From: Canna indica
Lineage: Eukaryota > Streptophyta > Magnoliopsida > Zingiberales > Cannaceae
DNA: 64,000 nt
Direction: 5' to 3'
Assembly: GCA_034359265.1 (NCBI GenBank)
Contig: CP136898.1
Location: 35,115,501-35,179,500, forward strand
Positions 35,457-47,022 of this stretch are shown piece after piece. The position numbers and the translations under genes were made by a program. Below the pieces are notes generated by a model. It was not told the DNA's origin, ran no database searches, and saw only the letters and a program-made list of their open reading frames with translations. Position 1 is the first letter of the stretch. Each line of letters starts with the position of its first letter.

Positions 35457-35757
35457 TTTCGGACGCACGCCGGAATCGTCCAATTTGGACTCGCGCCAGA
35501 ATCGTCCAATTCGGACGCGCGCCAGAATTGTCCAATTCGGATTCGCGCCGAAATCGTCCACTTCGGACGCGCACCGGAATCGTCCAATTCGGACTCGCGC
35601 CGGAATCGTCCACTTCGGATGCGCGCCGGATTCGTCCAATTCGGACTCGCGCCGGAATCGTCCACTTCGGACGCGCGCCGGATTCGTCCAATTCGGACTA
35701 GCGCCGGAATCGTCCACTTCGGACGCGCGCCGAAATCGTCCAATATGGACTCGAACT
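35457..35757. repeat. 26-bp tandem array, CACTA-2
   Basis: About eleven to twelve 26-bp units (CGGAATCGTCCACTTCGGAC and CGGAATCGTCCAATTCGGAC cores), more than in CACTA-1 (nine) or CACTA-3 (six). Confidence 0.88.
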
Positions 35758-35924
35758 GTCTAGAAACATTTAGAAAATAATCATCCATCCGACGAGTTGA
35801 TATGTTTCACGTACGCATCGACGAATCGGATATGATTTAGCAAAACCTTAGATCCGTTCGGGAATTGTATATTCGTGTAAAAGAAGTAGATGATCTTTTA
35901 TACGACGTACAATTCTTGAATTGT

Positions 35925-36170
35925 CCCTGATTGGACAATTTGGGAATATAGTTATTTGTACTGTACTTACGTTTTTATTTTAACTGTTAACTAATTATTC
36001 TAAATTTCGGCAACATCTCTCTTGTTCTCCGATACGCGCCCAGATGATATGCGTATTCGGAGAACTGTAGGGAGATGCTGTCGAAATTTAGAATAATTAG
36101 TTAACAGTTAAAATAAAAACATAAGTGCAGTACGAATAACATAAATCCCGAATGGAATAGGACAATCTCA
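35925..36170. repeat. Long hairpin, CACTA-2
   Basis: The same inverted repeat as 9960-10205, with arms about 35963-36043 and 36048-36135 around a short loop. It lies between the tandem array and the transposase start. Confidence 0.85.
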
Positions 36171-36193
36171 CCTAAAGACATTAACCAAAGAAA

Positions 36194-36635
36194 TTGTCAT
36201 TGATTGACAGAATCATGTCGGCTGATCGAAGTTGGATGTACCAACGTTTTGATTGTGGAGCTTTAACGAATGAGTTTCGATTAGGCGTAACGTACTTCCT
36301 AAATTTCGCCTATTCGAATCGGAATTTCGTTAGCATGGGTGACCAAATCCGATGTCCGTGCCGCATTTGTTCAAATGGACGATTTTTGGATCGGGAGACT
36401 GTCACTCTGCATCTATATAGCAAAGGATTTGCACCAAGATATTTTCTATGGACTTGTCACGGGGAGTCACGCGAAGTCGGGACGTCGAGCAATCCTGTCG
36501 TTCAGACATATGGTGAATCTTCCTCTGCTGGTGCTTCTTCATCCAGTCAATGTAATCCCTATAGAAGATGAAGAAGAGGAAGAAGAGGAAGAAGAACAAG
36601 AATTCGAAGACTATTATTCAGATGATGAAGAATAA
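36194..36635 (+). pseudogene. CACTA-2 transposase remnant (N-terminus joined to acidic tail)
   Basis: The frame starts MSLIDRIMSADRSWMY at 36194; the second ATG (36215) is the likely family start. It covers the transposase-associated domain and runs to NPYRR, where it stops at 36571. The sequence joins CCCTATAGA directly to the acidic tail (EDEEEEEEEEEQEFEDYYSDDEE, ending 36635) in a different frame. The catalytic region is absent, so it cannot encode active transposase. Confidence 0.88.
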
Positions 36636-36710
36636 TTGTAAAGTATATATTTTATTAAATATATCTCTACTATTTATACAATAATCTGATTATATGTCTG
36701 TTCGACAGAT

Positions 36711-38246
36711 ATGTCTGGTCGTGGTTATCGACGAAGGAGAGTTTCGGAGTCTCCGATCGGTGAGACTCCAGCACTTACTCATGCTGCTGATCCATCTGTT
36801 GCTGATCCTCATTCCGATGATACTGCCGAGGCTAGTACATCCAGACGTAGGCGGCCACGCGGGCCGAACAGGTGGCAGCCTCCACCAGCCACAGAGTCAC
36901 GTAGATTGATTAGCGTGATTGGGGAGCGGTAATATATCATGAATTATGAATCATTACAAATTCATTATATCATAATATAATATTAAAATTTATTTTTGTT
37001 GTGCAGGTTCGAGCAAGAAGAAGTGCCGAGGAGCATTTCTTCTACTATTCGACGATACATGCACGGGGCATGGCCTACGTGGTCTCACGTGCCTAGCGAG
37101 CACGTCGACATGTTATGACGCGAGTTTGAGGCACGTATTATTATTATTATTTACATGCATGATGATATATTAATATTGGTACTGATATTATTATTTTGCA
37201 GGCTCGCTATACATGGGCCGAGGACCAGAGGCCCTTCATTTACGCTGCCTGGGAGGCTATTTCCCGGGCAAGGTACAACGGGCAGCTGGGGCAGGCTCGA
37301 TCCCAAGAGATGGCCCGAGCTGGGACCACTAACATCGCGGAGACTCGGGGATACGGCCCCGGTTGGATTACTTCGGATATATGGGACCAGCTCGTGGGGA
37401 TATGGTCGACGGATCGATGGCAGGAGGTTTCTCGGAATGCGGCTAGAAATCGTATGTCGGGAGGAGCAGCGCGTCACACCGGCGGCTCTGTTGCATTTGC
37501 AGTGCACGCAAACCGTATGGTAAGTATATCTTTTAATTATATATTTTATTTGTTATTATGTGTACTAATTAATGTATTTGTTTTGTAAATGTAGACGACG
37601 GTGTCGGATGACAGGACTGTCCAGCGACCCTCCCCGATGGCGGTGTTCGAGCGGACTCACCGTCGAGCACATGGGACGGGGGAGTACATCGACAACCGCG
37701 CTGCATACATTATGGTAATTATATATTTGTTTAAATTATTCATTATATATTTATAATTTAAGTTTTATGATAAATATTAAACAAAAAATCAAACTCGAGT
37801 AGGAGACCTACAGCCAGACGGTGGTACAGCGCGGGGGTACCCCCGAGGACTTTGACGCAGCAATGTGGGTCGAGGCCGCAGGTGGCTGGGACCATGGCCG
37901 CGTATATGGCTTCGCAGATAGTGGTCATGCGCGAGCCGTACTAGGGCCACTTGGGGCACCGACCCCTCCGGTCGCTGGTGAGCGGCCGTCCACCTCTAGA
38001 TCCAGTTATGATCATAGTAATAGGATAAGGACACTAGAGGAGACGGTCGCGCGTCAGACTGAGATGATGGAGCGTCAGAGTCAGACGATGGCGAATATAG
38101 AAGCTATGCTACGCAACTTGTCAGGTCATCCCGAACCAGTCATCTCTTCGGCATCATCTAATCCATCGTCCTCGAGTAAGTCCACGCCGGTGTACACTCA
38201 AGCGCTCCAGACCCCGCCATATAATCCAGACCATCCTCCATCTTGA
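36711..38246 (+). pseudogene. CACTA-2 second gene, five exons, one in-frame stop
   Basis: Predicted exons: 36711-36928, 37007-37130, 37202-37519, 37595-37714 and 37803-38246, 408 codons including the stop. Splice sites are GT-AG, except that exon 2 ends GAG|GCACGT, a GC-AG intron. It encodes a Transposase_24-like protein: SRRLISVIGERFEQEEVPRSI, ARYTWAEDQRPF, WITSDIWDQLV, HTGGSVAFAVH, VFERTHRRAHGTGEYID, then ETYSQTVVQRGGTPEDFDAAMW, a coiled coil and a Ser-rich end. Exon 2 contains TGA at 37116-37118 (HVDML*REFE), also present in CACTA-3, so the damage predates their separation. Probable role: subterminal-repeat-binding regulator (inferred). Confidence 0.8.
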
Positions 38247-38539
38247 TCGTGAGATTTTTTGTTTGGATATTGAACTTGTTTAACTTATTTTGTTTGGATA
38301 TTGATACTTCAATTTTGCATTTGAATTGTTTTTATACTATCGTGGATAATTATCAATATAAGTATAATTGTTTTGATGTATATATGTTGGTGTGTTTGTG
38401 ATGTGTGAATGAATGTGTATGAGGTGTTTGTGATGTGTGAATGAATGTGTGTATGAGGGTATGGGTGTGTGAGTTATGTATCAGATAAATGTATCAATGT
38501 ATCAATGGAAATTTGAAATTTTCAAATTTTTTGGTTGCA

Positions 38540-38941
38540 GGTATTCGTCATCAGCAACGGCTTTCCCACGGGCGTCCGTGGGAAAGCCGTTGCTAAAAGT
38601 GTATTGAAAGCCGTTGCTGATGACCTACAGCAACGGCTTAGCGACGGCGTTTTACTAACGGCGTTGCTACGGACTCAGCGGCCGTTGCTATTAATGTTAT
38701 CAGCAACGACTCCGGGTCTGTGGCAAAACCGTTGCTGATAATAGTTTTAGCGACGGCCCGAGCGGCCGTTGCTGATAATGTTTTGAGCGACGGCCCGAGC
38801 GGCCCGAGCGGCCGTTGCTGATCCGTTGCTAAGTCATCAGCAACGCGACTTTCTGTCACGGCTCTATTGCAACGGCTCAGCCGTTGCTGATGCTCTTCAG
38901 CAACGGCTCAGCAACGGCATCAGCCGTTGCTGATGACCATT
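38540..38941. repeat. CACTA-2 right subterminal repeats
   Basis: CAGCAACGGC palindromes homologous and inverted relative to 4871-5262. The stretch from 38247 to 38540 is the AT-rich 3' flank with repeated GTGATGTGTGAATGAATGTG. Confidence 0.85.
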
Positions 38942-39685
38942 TTTCTAGTAGTGGTAGATGAATAGAAGAAAATGTTTGCCTTGTTTCTTAAAAAGGATAA
39001 TGAAAATCAAAGATTGAAGAAAGATAATGTAAGGCTTAATTCTCATATGGATGAATTAAAACTAGAAACTTAGATATTGAAATCTAGTTCATTTGATTTC
39101 TCCCATGATAGGTTGAAATTTGAGCTTAAGGATTTAAGACTTGAGAATGAAAATTTAAAGTTTGAGAACCAAAAAATAATAAGTGAAAACAATATTTTGA
39201 AATCTCAATCTTATGCCTTATATAAATCTCTTGACTCTTTGAAAAATGAGGTTGTACTTTTGAATAAGAAAGTAAACGAATTAAAAAATGTTTCATCTCC
39301 TAATTAAGAACAATAGAATGAAAATTGCTTATGTAAAGAATGCCAATATTCATCATCATTCCCATGTTAAGCATTCTACCATTAAATCTCATGTTCAAAA
39401 GAAGAATGTTTTCATTAAGAATGCTCATATTCTTCATATATAGTTCACATGTCAAGCATTCTAGTAATAAATCTCATGTCGATAACAAAAATGAAAAGAA
39501 GTTTAATGGACATTGCTTTTGTTGTAGTATTTTTGGCCATATTATCTATCATTGTGCATTTAAGAAAAATCCATGTGTAGGTAGGACACTTTAGATTCCT
39601 AGGCCATCTAACCCCTTAGGACCCAAAGTCATTTGGGTACCAAAAGTTTCGTGCCCTTTTATAGGGGGAGCTACCATACAATGAT

Positions 39686-42660
39686 GAATGAGAAATGAAA
39701 TATTGAAGTTGACCTTGGATCCAAACGAGAAATCCCCAAGAGATTGCAACTTCAAGCTATCATGATGCCATAGGTATGAAAATTGGCATTAAAGACTTCT
39801 GTATCATCTCCTATACCCATTTGCTTAAATTATAGTTGGAGTTTTGATATATGCTTAATATTAGTAGATTTTTCGCTCTTGATATAAGTTTCAAAAATGT
39901 TTTTTTTTATTTCAAGTCTCTTCGGAGACCTGAGTAGCCTATAACGGGCTCTTGCAACCTTGCGATTATAAATCGTAGGCTCATTGTGACCTTTCGGTTT
40001 TCAACCAAGAGGAATAGTTGGAGATCTTATTTTTTTTCAAATATTTTATATTTTAAGATCCCTCGATTCGTTTCAGATTCATAATAATTTATTTTGAAAC
40101 TATTTAGCAAAGTTGACTTTGAAAATGATATTTGGTTATTCTCTTTGCTACTTGGTTTGAGTTGCTTGTTAGTAGCTTTATTTTCACTAAATTTACTAAT
40201 GAAGTCTACTTGCAAGTTGAGAATGATAAATTTGAAGGCTAAAAGAAAATGTAAAAGGAAATAAAAAGTTTGGGAAATTTTTTAAGAATGGGGTATGAAT
40301 TTGATTTTGCAAAAATCTTATTATAATACTTGAATATTCATGCATTAATAATGTCTCTATAGTCATGATTGATTTTGCATGATAAATCTATGAAATTTCA
40401 TAAGTAGGTAAAATTTTGATACTTAGGAAATTTCATAATGCTGATATTGATTCAAATTAGACTAGGTTGAAATTCCTTATTAGAGATCTCGTTTTGAGTA
40501 AATACTTGATAAACATGCTTAGATACACATATCACATGATTCTACGTAATTAAACTTAAAAATTCATGAGTAGATGAACAATGTGATAACAAGATCACTT
40601 TGGGAAACTTAAACATTGAAAACTTTTACCCAAGTCAACAAATCGAGTTGGACACTTTATTTTAAGTCCAAACTTCATAAACATGCTTAGCAATAGGTAT
40701 GACATGTTACCATACATTTAGAATGAAAAATTCATATGAATATGGATAAAATGACATAGAGACCATTTTATGACAACCTCTTTTGGACCAAGTTGATCCA
40801 AGTCAACAGATTGACTTAGAGGTGTCATTTTCAATTCATATTTGATCAACATATTTAGATTTACTTATGTTAGGTGTCCATAGGTTTAAGTTTGAAAATC
40901 ATGAGTAAATAATAATATTGACCTTAGCAAAGTTTCATGATAACTTGCTTGTTTTATGATGAAACCATGCTAGATTGATAACTTGGTTTAAGGACATTAT
41001 TTTCATCTCAAACTTGACATGCACTCTTTAAATGACCATTTTGTGGTGTCATCAAAGTTTGAATAAAAACTGAGCACATTTTGAAAAATAACTGAAAATT
41101 ATAGAAATGCTATTGAAATTTCAGCATTTTCGAAATTTCAGCATTTTCAATTAATTTTAGAAAAATGTAAAAAAATCATTTTTAACTAATTCTTGAAATT
41201 TCAACTTCAGTGAAAAATCTAGTTTCTCCATTAAAAATTTCAAAAATTTTCGTTAAGAATTCAATTTACAGGGGAATTTTGAAGTTGGATTTCAAAAATA
41301 CAAAGTATCACCCTCTTGAAATATCAATCTTTCTGATACTTAGATTTTTCGTCGAAAACTTTAAATGAAATTTTATGCATACTATTTTGATTACATTTAT
41401 AATATCGTTCTCACTATTCTTTGAGTGAAATCATTTCTAAAAATGATTTTGATAGCTTGTGCGATATTTTGAAAATGAGTTTTTGGTTGAAATCGAGATA
41501 AGTTTAAAAATAAACATAGAAAATTTATTCTGAGTTCAAACTTGACACACACATCTTAAATGATCGTTCAACGATGTCTGAAAAATTTGAATCAAAATTG
41601 ACAACTTTTGCAAAATACCTATTATTTATGAAAATGCCCCTAGACTTTTAGAAATTTTAAGAATTTCTAGAAAACTGATTTTTGACATATCCTTAACCCA
41701 TAGATTCCTTGAAAAAACTAGTTTTTACAATTAAAGGTTCAAAAATGTTCGTCAAGAATATGATTTTATAAGGATTAAAAAGTTTAATTTTTATAAACTT
41801 AAAGTGTACTTTGACCTAAGTCAACAAAGTGACTTAAAAATTTTATTTTCAGCCCAAACTTGGCTCATATTTTTAGATTCACTCATCTTACATGCCTAGA
41901 TGCCTAAGTTTGAGAAAGCATGAGTAGATAGAAAAATTTGATACTTAATTAGCATTTTTATGTTTTCATGCCTACTTTGAATTAAATCGTGCTAAACTCA
42001 TATTTTGATGAAACGATATTATTTTCACTTCAAACTTGATACACATGTTTTACATGACCATATCTTTGTATTTAAAAGTTTGAATGATTTCTAGAAATAT
42101 CATAAAAATATCATTTATTTATGAAAATACCACTAAAGTATCACTCTTCTCAAGTTGCTCATTTTTCCGATACTTTAGATTTTCAAATGAGACTTGAAGT
42201 ATGATTTTTAAATTCAGTTCAGGTATTGTTCTACTAATTTGATAAGAAAAATCATTTCTAAGGTGATTTTTGACTATTTGACCGATACTTGAAAATATTG
42301 ATACTTAAGTTACTACATGATTCTTGGTTTAGGATTTCATTTATCATTTCACGACATCATGTATGACTTAGTCTCTTATTCGATGCTTAGTTTTCATCCC
42401 TTGAGCTGAGACTTTCGCGGTTTTGAAAAATCTTTTAGAGTTTCAAATTTGACTTTTGATTGACTTTTCTTACCCTTTTTGAGTGATGACAGAAGAGGGA
42501 TAAAAATATAGGTAAAAGGAAAGAAAATATAGAAAAACCATGCATATAGATAGGGGGAGTTTATTTTGATAGATATGCATGTTGATAGGAGGAGAAATCT
42601 CATGTATGATATCCTTTGCGCTTTAATGAATATATTTTCTTAAGGATATTTGTCATCATC
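39686..42660 (+). other. Conserved non-coding tract of TR-GAG-2
   Basis: AT-rich, no genes. It is homologous in sequence and order to 23727-26981 of TR-GAG-1. It includes AAGTCAAC...TTGACTTA palindromes near 40630, 40800 and 41815 and CATGAGTAGATA-type repeats. Near its start, 39913-40030 matches the hairpin block of TR-GAG-1 with the stem GTCTC-TTCG-GAGAC (39916-39929). Confidence 0.7.
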
Positions 42661-42674
42661 AAAAAGGGGGAGAT
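42661..42674 (+). other. Polypurine tract of TR-GAG-2
   Basis: AAAAAGGGGGAGAT directly before the 3' LTR start TGTTGG at 42675. Confidence 0.9.
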
Positions 42675-42870
42675 TGTTGGCCTAAGGTTTTCAACCTTGG
42701 TCTTAATCTCGGTTTTGATGATAACAAACATAGAACTAATGGTTTCATTGTGAAATAATTTCAGGTTCCAAGTCGGTTAGCGCATGACTTATTCGATCAG
42801 AAAAATTGAAGAAATCGAAGAAATCAGCAAGGACGCACGTCATCGCTCGGGAGTCTTCCACTACTAGAAA

Positions 42871-43210
42871 AATGGGCATCAGCAACAGCTGATGCCGTTG
42901 CTGAAGAGCATCAGCAACGGCCAGAGCCGTTGCAATGGAGCCGTGGCAGAAAATCGCGTTGCTGATAACTTAGCAACGGATCAGCAACGACCACTCGGGC
43001 CATTGCTAAAAATATTATCAGCAACGGTTTTGCCACGGACCCGGAGCCGTTGCGGATAACATTAATAGCAACGGCCGCTGAGTCCGTAGCAACGCCGCTA
43101 GTAAAATCCCGTCGCTAAGCCGTTGTTGTAGGTCATCAACAACGGCTTTCGATACACTTTTAGCAACGGCTTTCCCATGGCCACGGCCATGGGAAAGCCG
43201 TTGCTGATGA
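42871..43210. repeat. CACTA-3 left subterminal repeats
   Basis: CAGCAACGGC palindromes as in CACTA-1. A CCCATGGCCACGGCCATGGG palindrome forms the centre of the innermost unit (43176-43195). Confidence 0.85.
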
Positions 43211-43418
43211 TGTGAACCTGGTAATGAAAAAATTTCAAATTTCAAATTTTCATTGATACATTGATACATTATCTGATACATAACTCACACACCCATACAC
43301 TCATACACACATTCACTCACACATCACAAATACACCAAGATATACATCAAAACAATTATATTTATATTGATAATTATCCACAATAGTATAAAAACTATTC
43401 GTCAATATAAAAAAAATC

Positions 43419-44904
43419 TCACGATGACGATGGAGGATGGTCTGGATCATATGGCGGGGTCTGGAGTGCTTGAGTGTACACCGGCGTGGACTGACTCGAG
43501 GACGATGGATTAGATGATGCCGAAGAGATGCCTGCTTCAGGATGACCTGACATGTTGCGTAGCATAGCTTGTATATCCGCCATCATCTGACTCTGGCGCT
43601 CCATTATCTCAGTCTGACGCGCGACCGTGTCCTCTAGAGTCCTTATTCTGCTACTATGGTCATAACTGGATCTAGAGGTGGATGGTCGCTCACTAGCGAC
43701 CGGAGGGGTCGGTGCCCCAAGTGGCCCTAGTACGGCTCGCGCATGACCACTATCTGCGAAGCCATATACGCGGCCATGGCCCCAGCCACCTGCGGCCTCG
43801 ACCCACGTTGCTGCGTCAAAGTCCTCGGGGGTACCCCCGCGCTGCACCACCGTCTGGCTGTAGGTCTCCTACTCGAGTTTGATTTTTTGTTTAATATTTA
43901 TCATAAAACTTAAATTATAAATATATAATGAATAATTTAAACAAATATATAGTTACCATAATGTATGCAGCGCGGTTGTCGATGTACTCCCCCGTCCCAT
44001 GTGCTCGACGGTGAGTCCGCTCAAACACCGCCATCGGGGAGGGTCACTGGACAGTCCCGTCATCCGACACCATCGTCTAAATTTACAAAACAAATACATT
44101 AATTAGTACACATAGTAACAAATAAGATATATAATTAAAAGGTATACTTACCATACGGTTCGCGTGCACTGCAAATGCAACAGAGCCGCCGGTGTGACGC
44201 GCTGCTCCCCCCGACATGCGATTTCTAGCCACATTCTGAGAAACCTCCTACCATCGATCCTTCGACCATATTCCCCGAGACTCCGCGATGTTAGTGGTCC
44301 CAGCTCGGGCCATCGCCTGGGACCGAGCCTGCCCCAGCTGCCTGTTGTACCTTGCCCGGGAAATAGCCTCCCAGGCAGCGTAAATGAAGGGCCTTTGGTC
44401 CTCGGCCCATGTATAGCAAACCTGCAAAATAATAATATCAGTACCAATATTAATCATCATTCATGTAAAAATAATAATAATACGTGCCTCAAACTCGCGT
44501 CATAACATGTCGACGTGCTCGCTAGGCATGTGAGACCACGTAGGCCATGCCCCATGCATGTATCGTCGAATAGTAGAAGAAATGCTCCTCGGCACTTCTT
44601 CTTGCTCGAACCTGCACAACAAAAATAAATTTTAATATTATATTATGATATAATGAATTTGTAATGATTCATAATTCATGATATATTACCGCTCCCCAAT
44701 CACGCTAATCAATCTACGTGACTCTGTGGCTGGTGGAGGCTGCCACCTCGGCCCGTGTGGCCGCCTGCATCTAGATGTACTAGCCTCGGCAGTATCATCG
44801 ACATGAGGATCAGCAACAGGAGGATCAACAGCATCAGTAAGTGTAGGAGTCTCACCGATCGGAGACTCCGAAGCTCTCCTGCGACGATAACCACGACCAG
44901 ACAT
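43419..44904 (-). pseudogene. CACTA-3 second gene, five exons, two in-frame stops
   Basis: Predicted exons: 44904-44690, 44611-44488, 44421-44152, 44076-43957 and 43868-43419, 393 codons. The same GC-AG second intron as in CACTA-2 is present. It shares the exon-2 TGA (44500-44502) with CACTA-2 and has a further TGA at 44044-44046, where CACTA-2 has CGA. Exon 3 lacks 48 bp in frame (about 16 residues around GWITSDIWDQLV), part of the conserved core. Confidence 0.8.
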
Positions 44905-44973
44905 ATCTGTCGAATAGACATATAATCAGATTATTGTATAAATAGTAGAGATATATTTAATAAAATATATACT

Positions 44974-46412
44974 TTACAAGTATTCCTCATCATCTAAATA
45001 ATAGTCTTCGAATTCTTCCTCTTCTTCCTCTTCTTCATCTTCTTCATCTCCAGCTTCCTCAATTTCATGATCGTCATCATCAGCATATTCAACTTCTAAT
45101 TGAATTGACGTTGTGACTGCATCCTCGAGTATTGGAATAATACGATCTACAGCAGGAGGATCATCTTCTTGATAGAAACCATGTGTCATATCAGGTATCA
45201 GCTCATTTTCTCCTACTATCGGATCAATTTTTCCTCTACCTTTTGTCTTACAGACTACACGCCAATCTGCTCTATCTTTATTTCGAGTCGGATACTTCGT
45301 GTAATATACTTGTTCGGTTTGTGATGCCAATATAAAAGGCTCATTTGCTGCCAATTTAGATTTGTAATTAACCTCAACAAGTTTGTATTTTGGATGAACT
45401 TTCATGCCCCTTTCTGTTGTACCGAACCAATGACATCTAAATAGAATAACTGATTTCAAGCCGAAGTAGTGAAACTCTATCACTTCTTCCACCAGTCCAT
45501 AAAAATCCATATCACATTCAACATAGGTTGTCCCTTTCACACAGACCCCAACATTCATCGTCTTCTTTATAAATGAATATTCAACCGTGTGAAATTTATA
45601 CCCATTAATAAAATATCCGTTATAGCATGACACAAATCGCGATGGTCCACTAACAAACTCAAATATTCTTTCATCTATTTCAGCTCTGTAATCTTTGTTG
45701 TAAGTCTGAATCCAAGTAGGGAAATCACGATTCCGTAATCTCTCCAATTCTTCATCGTTGTGAATAGAGTATTTTTGCACCATCTCAATGTCAAATATTT
45801 CAATGAATTGTTCAATCTCTGGACAATACAAGTGTGCCAAATGATACTCTTCCTCGCTTAAGTGTCAAGATGGACGAGAACCAAAAGCACGACCAAAGTG
45901 ACAAAATATATTTAAACGTCCATTTGAATGTCGAACACCCCCGTCGTCGTTACGTGGAAGACGATCAAATCTTGTCTGTACTATCGATTCAAAGTAAAAT
46001 GAGCAGAATGTTGAAATTTCTTGGATGATATACGATTCAGATATTGATCCTACACCATATGTCTATAGGGATTAGATTGACTGGATGAAGAAGCACCAAC
46101 AGAGGAAGATTCACCATATGTCTGAACGACAGGATTGCTCGACGTCCCGACTTCGCGTGACTCCCCGTGACAAGTCCATAGAAAATATCTTGGTGCAAAT
46201 CCTTTGCTATATAGATGCAGAGTGACAGTCTCCCGATCTAAAAATCGTCCATTCGAACAAATACGGCCCGGACATCGGAATTGATCACCGATGCTAACGA
46301 AATTCCGATTCAAATAGGCGAAATTTAGGAAGTACGTTACGCCTAATCGAAACTCATTCGCTAAAGCTCCACGATCAAGATGTCGATACATCCAACTTCG
46401 ATCAGCCGACAT
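44974..46412 (-). pseudogene. CACTA-3 transposase remnant
   Basis: N-terminus: MSADRSWMYRHLDRG at 46412 to NPYRHMV near 46053, with CPCRIC changed to CPGRIC. A deletion then removes residues corresponding to about 124-805 of CACTA-1. The C-terminal third (EGSISESYIIQ onward) follows, with TGA at 45865-45867 where CACTA-1 has CGA, and ends with the acidic tail at 44974. The catalytic core is lost. This copy supplies the CGA that reveals the CACTA-1 nonsense change. Confidence 0.88.
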
Positions 46413-46439
46413 GCATCAGTCAATCAATGACAATTTCTT

Positions 46440-46720
46440 TAGTTAATGCCTTTAGGTGAGATTGTCCTATTCTATTCGGGATTTATGTTATTTATATTGC
46501 ACTAAGTACTTATTTTAACCGCTAACTTCATTCTAAATTTCGGCAGCATCTCCCTACAGTTCTCCGAATACGCATATCATCTGGGCACGTATCGGAGAAC
46601 AAGAGAGATGTTGTCGAAATTTAGAATAATTAGTTAACAGTTAAAATAAAAACGTAAGTGCAGTACAAATAACTATATTCTCAAATTGTCCAATCAGGGA
46701 CAATTCAAGAATTGTACGTC
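46440..46720. repeat. Long hairpin, CACTA-3
   Basis: Same inverted repeat as in CACTA-1. The left arm is slightly decayed (an internal gap in the TTAACTGTTAACTAATTATT part), while the right arm is intact. Confidence 0.8.
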
Positions 46721-46865
46721 GTATAAAAGATCATCTACTTCTTTTACACGAACATACAATCCCCGAACGGATCTAAGGTTTTGCTAAATCATATCCGACT
46801 CGTCGATGCGTACGTAAAACATATCAACTCGTCGGATGGATGATTATTTTCTAAATGTTTCGAGA

Positions 46866-47022
46866 CAATTCGAGTCCATATTGGATAATTTTGACACGAG
46901 TCCAAATTCGACGATTTCGGCAAGAGTCCGAAGTGGACGATTCCGGCGCGCGTCCGAAGTGGATGATTCCGACGCGCGTTCGAAGTGGACGATTCCGGCG
47001 CGCGTCCGAAGTGGACAATTCC
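46866..47022. repeat. 26-bp tandem array, CACTA-3
   Basis: Six units, the shortest of the three arrays, dominated by the GTCCGAAGTGG form. Confidence 0.85.

Larger units (their letters stand above)
34716..38953 (+). mobile_element. CACTA-2, internally deleted
   Basis: Termini CACTACTAGAAA (34716-34727) and TTTCTAGTAGTG (38942-38953), with target duplication GTA on both sides (34713-34715, 38954-38956); 4238 bp. Sense strand is plus, opposite to CACTA-1. It keeps the promoter, tandem array, hairpin, first 120 or so transposase codons, acidic tail and complete second gene. About 3 kb of transposase is deleted. Confidence 0.95.
34006..39685 (+). pseudogene. TR-GAG-2 gag, interrupted by CACTA-2
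   Basis: Read 34006-34715, then 38957-39685. It starts MGLESATSMPPRFDESNFGLWKSRM (UBN2-type domain; FDLWACLNTLYVYAKTED). After DAHCASS comes a TAA and a damaged first knuckle. The frame resumes as a Ser-rich part ending SYNELIS, where CACTA-2 is inserted. After the element the coiled-coil half continues (38957-39300, KSSSFDFSHDRLKFELKDLRLENENL) with frameshifts, then the second knuckle CFCCSIFGHIIYHC (39518-39559), GPKVIWVPK and a stop near 39682, at the same place as in TR-GAG-1. Confidence 0.85.
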
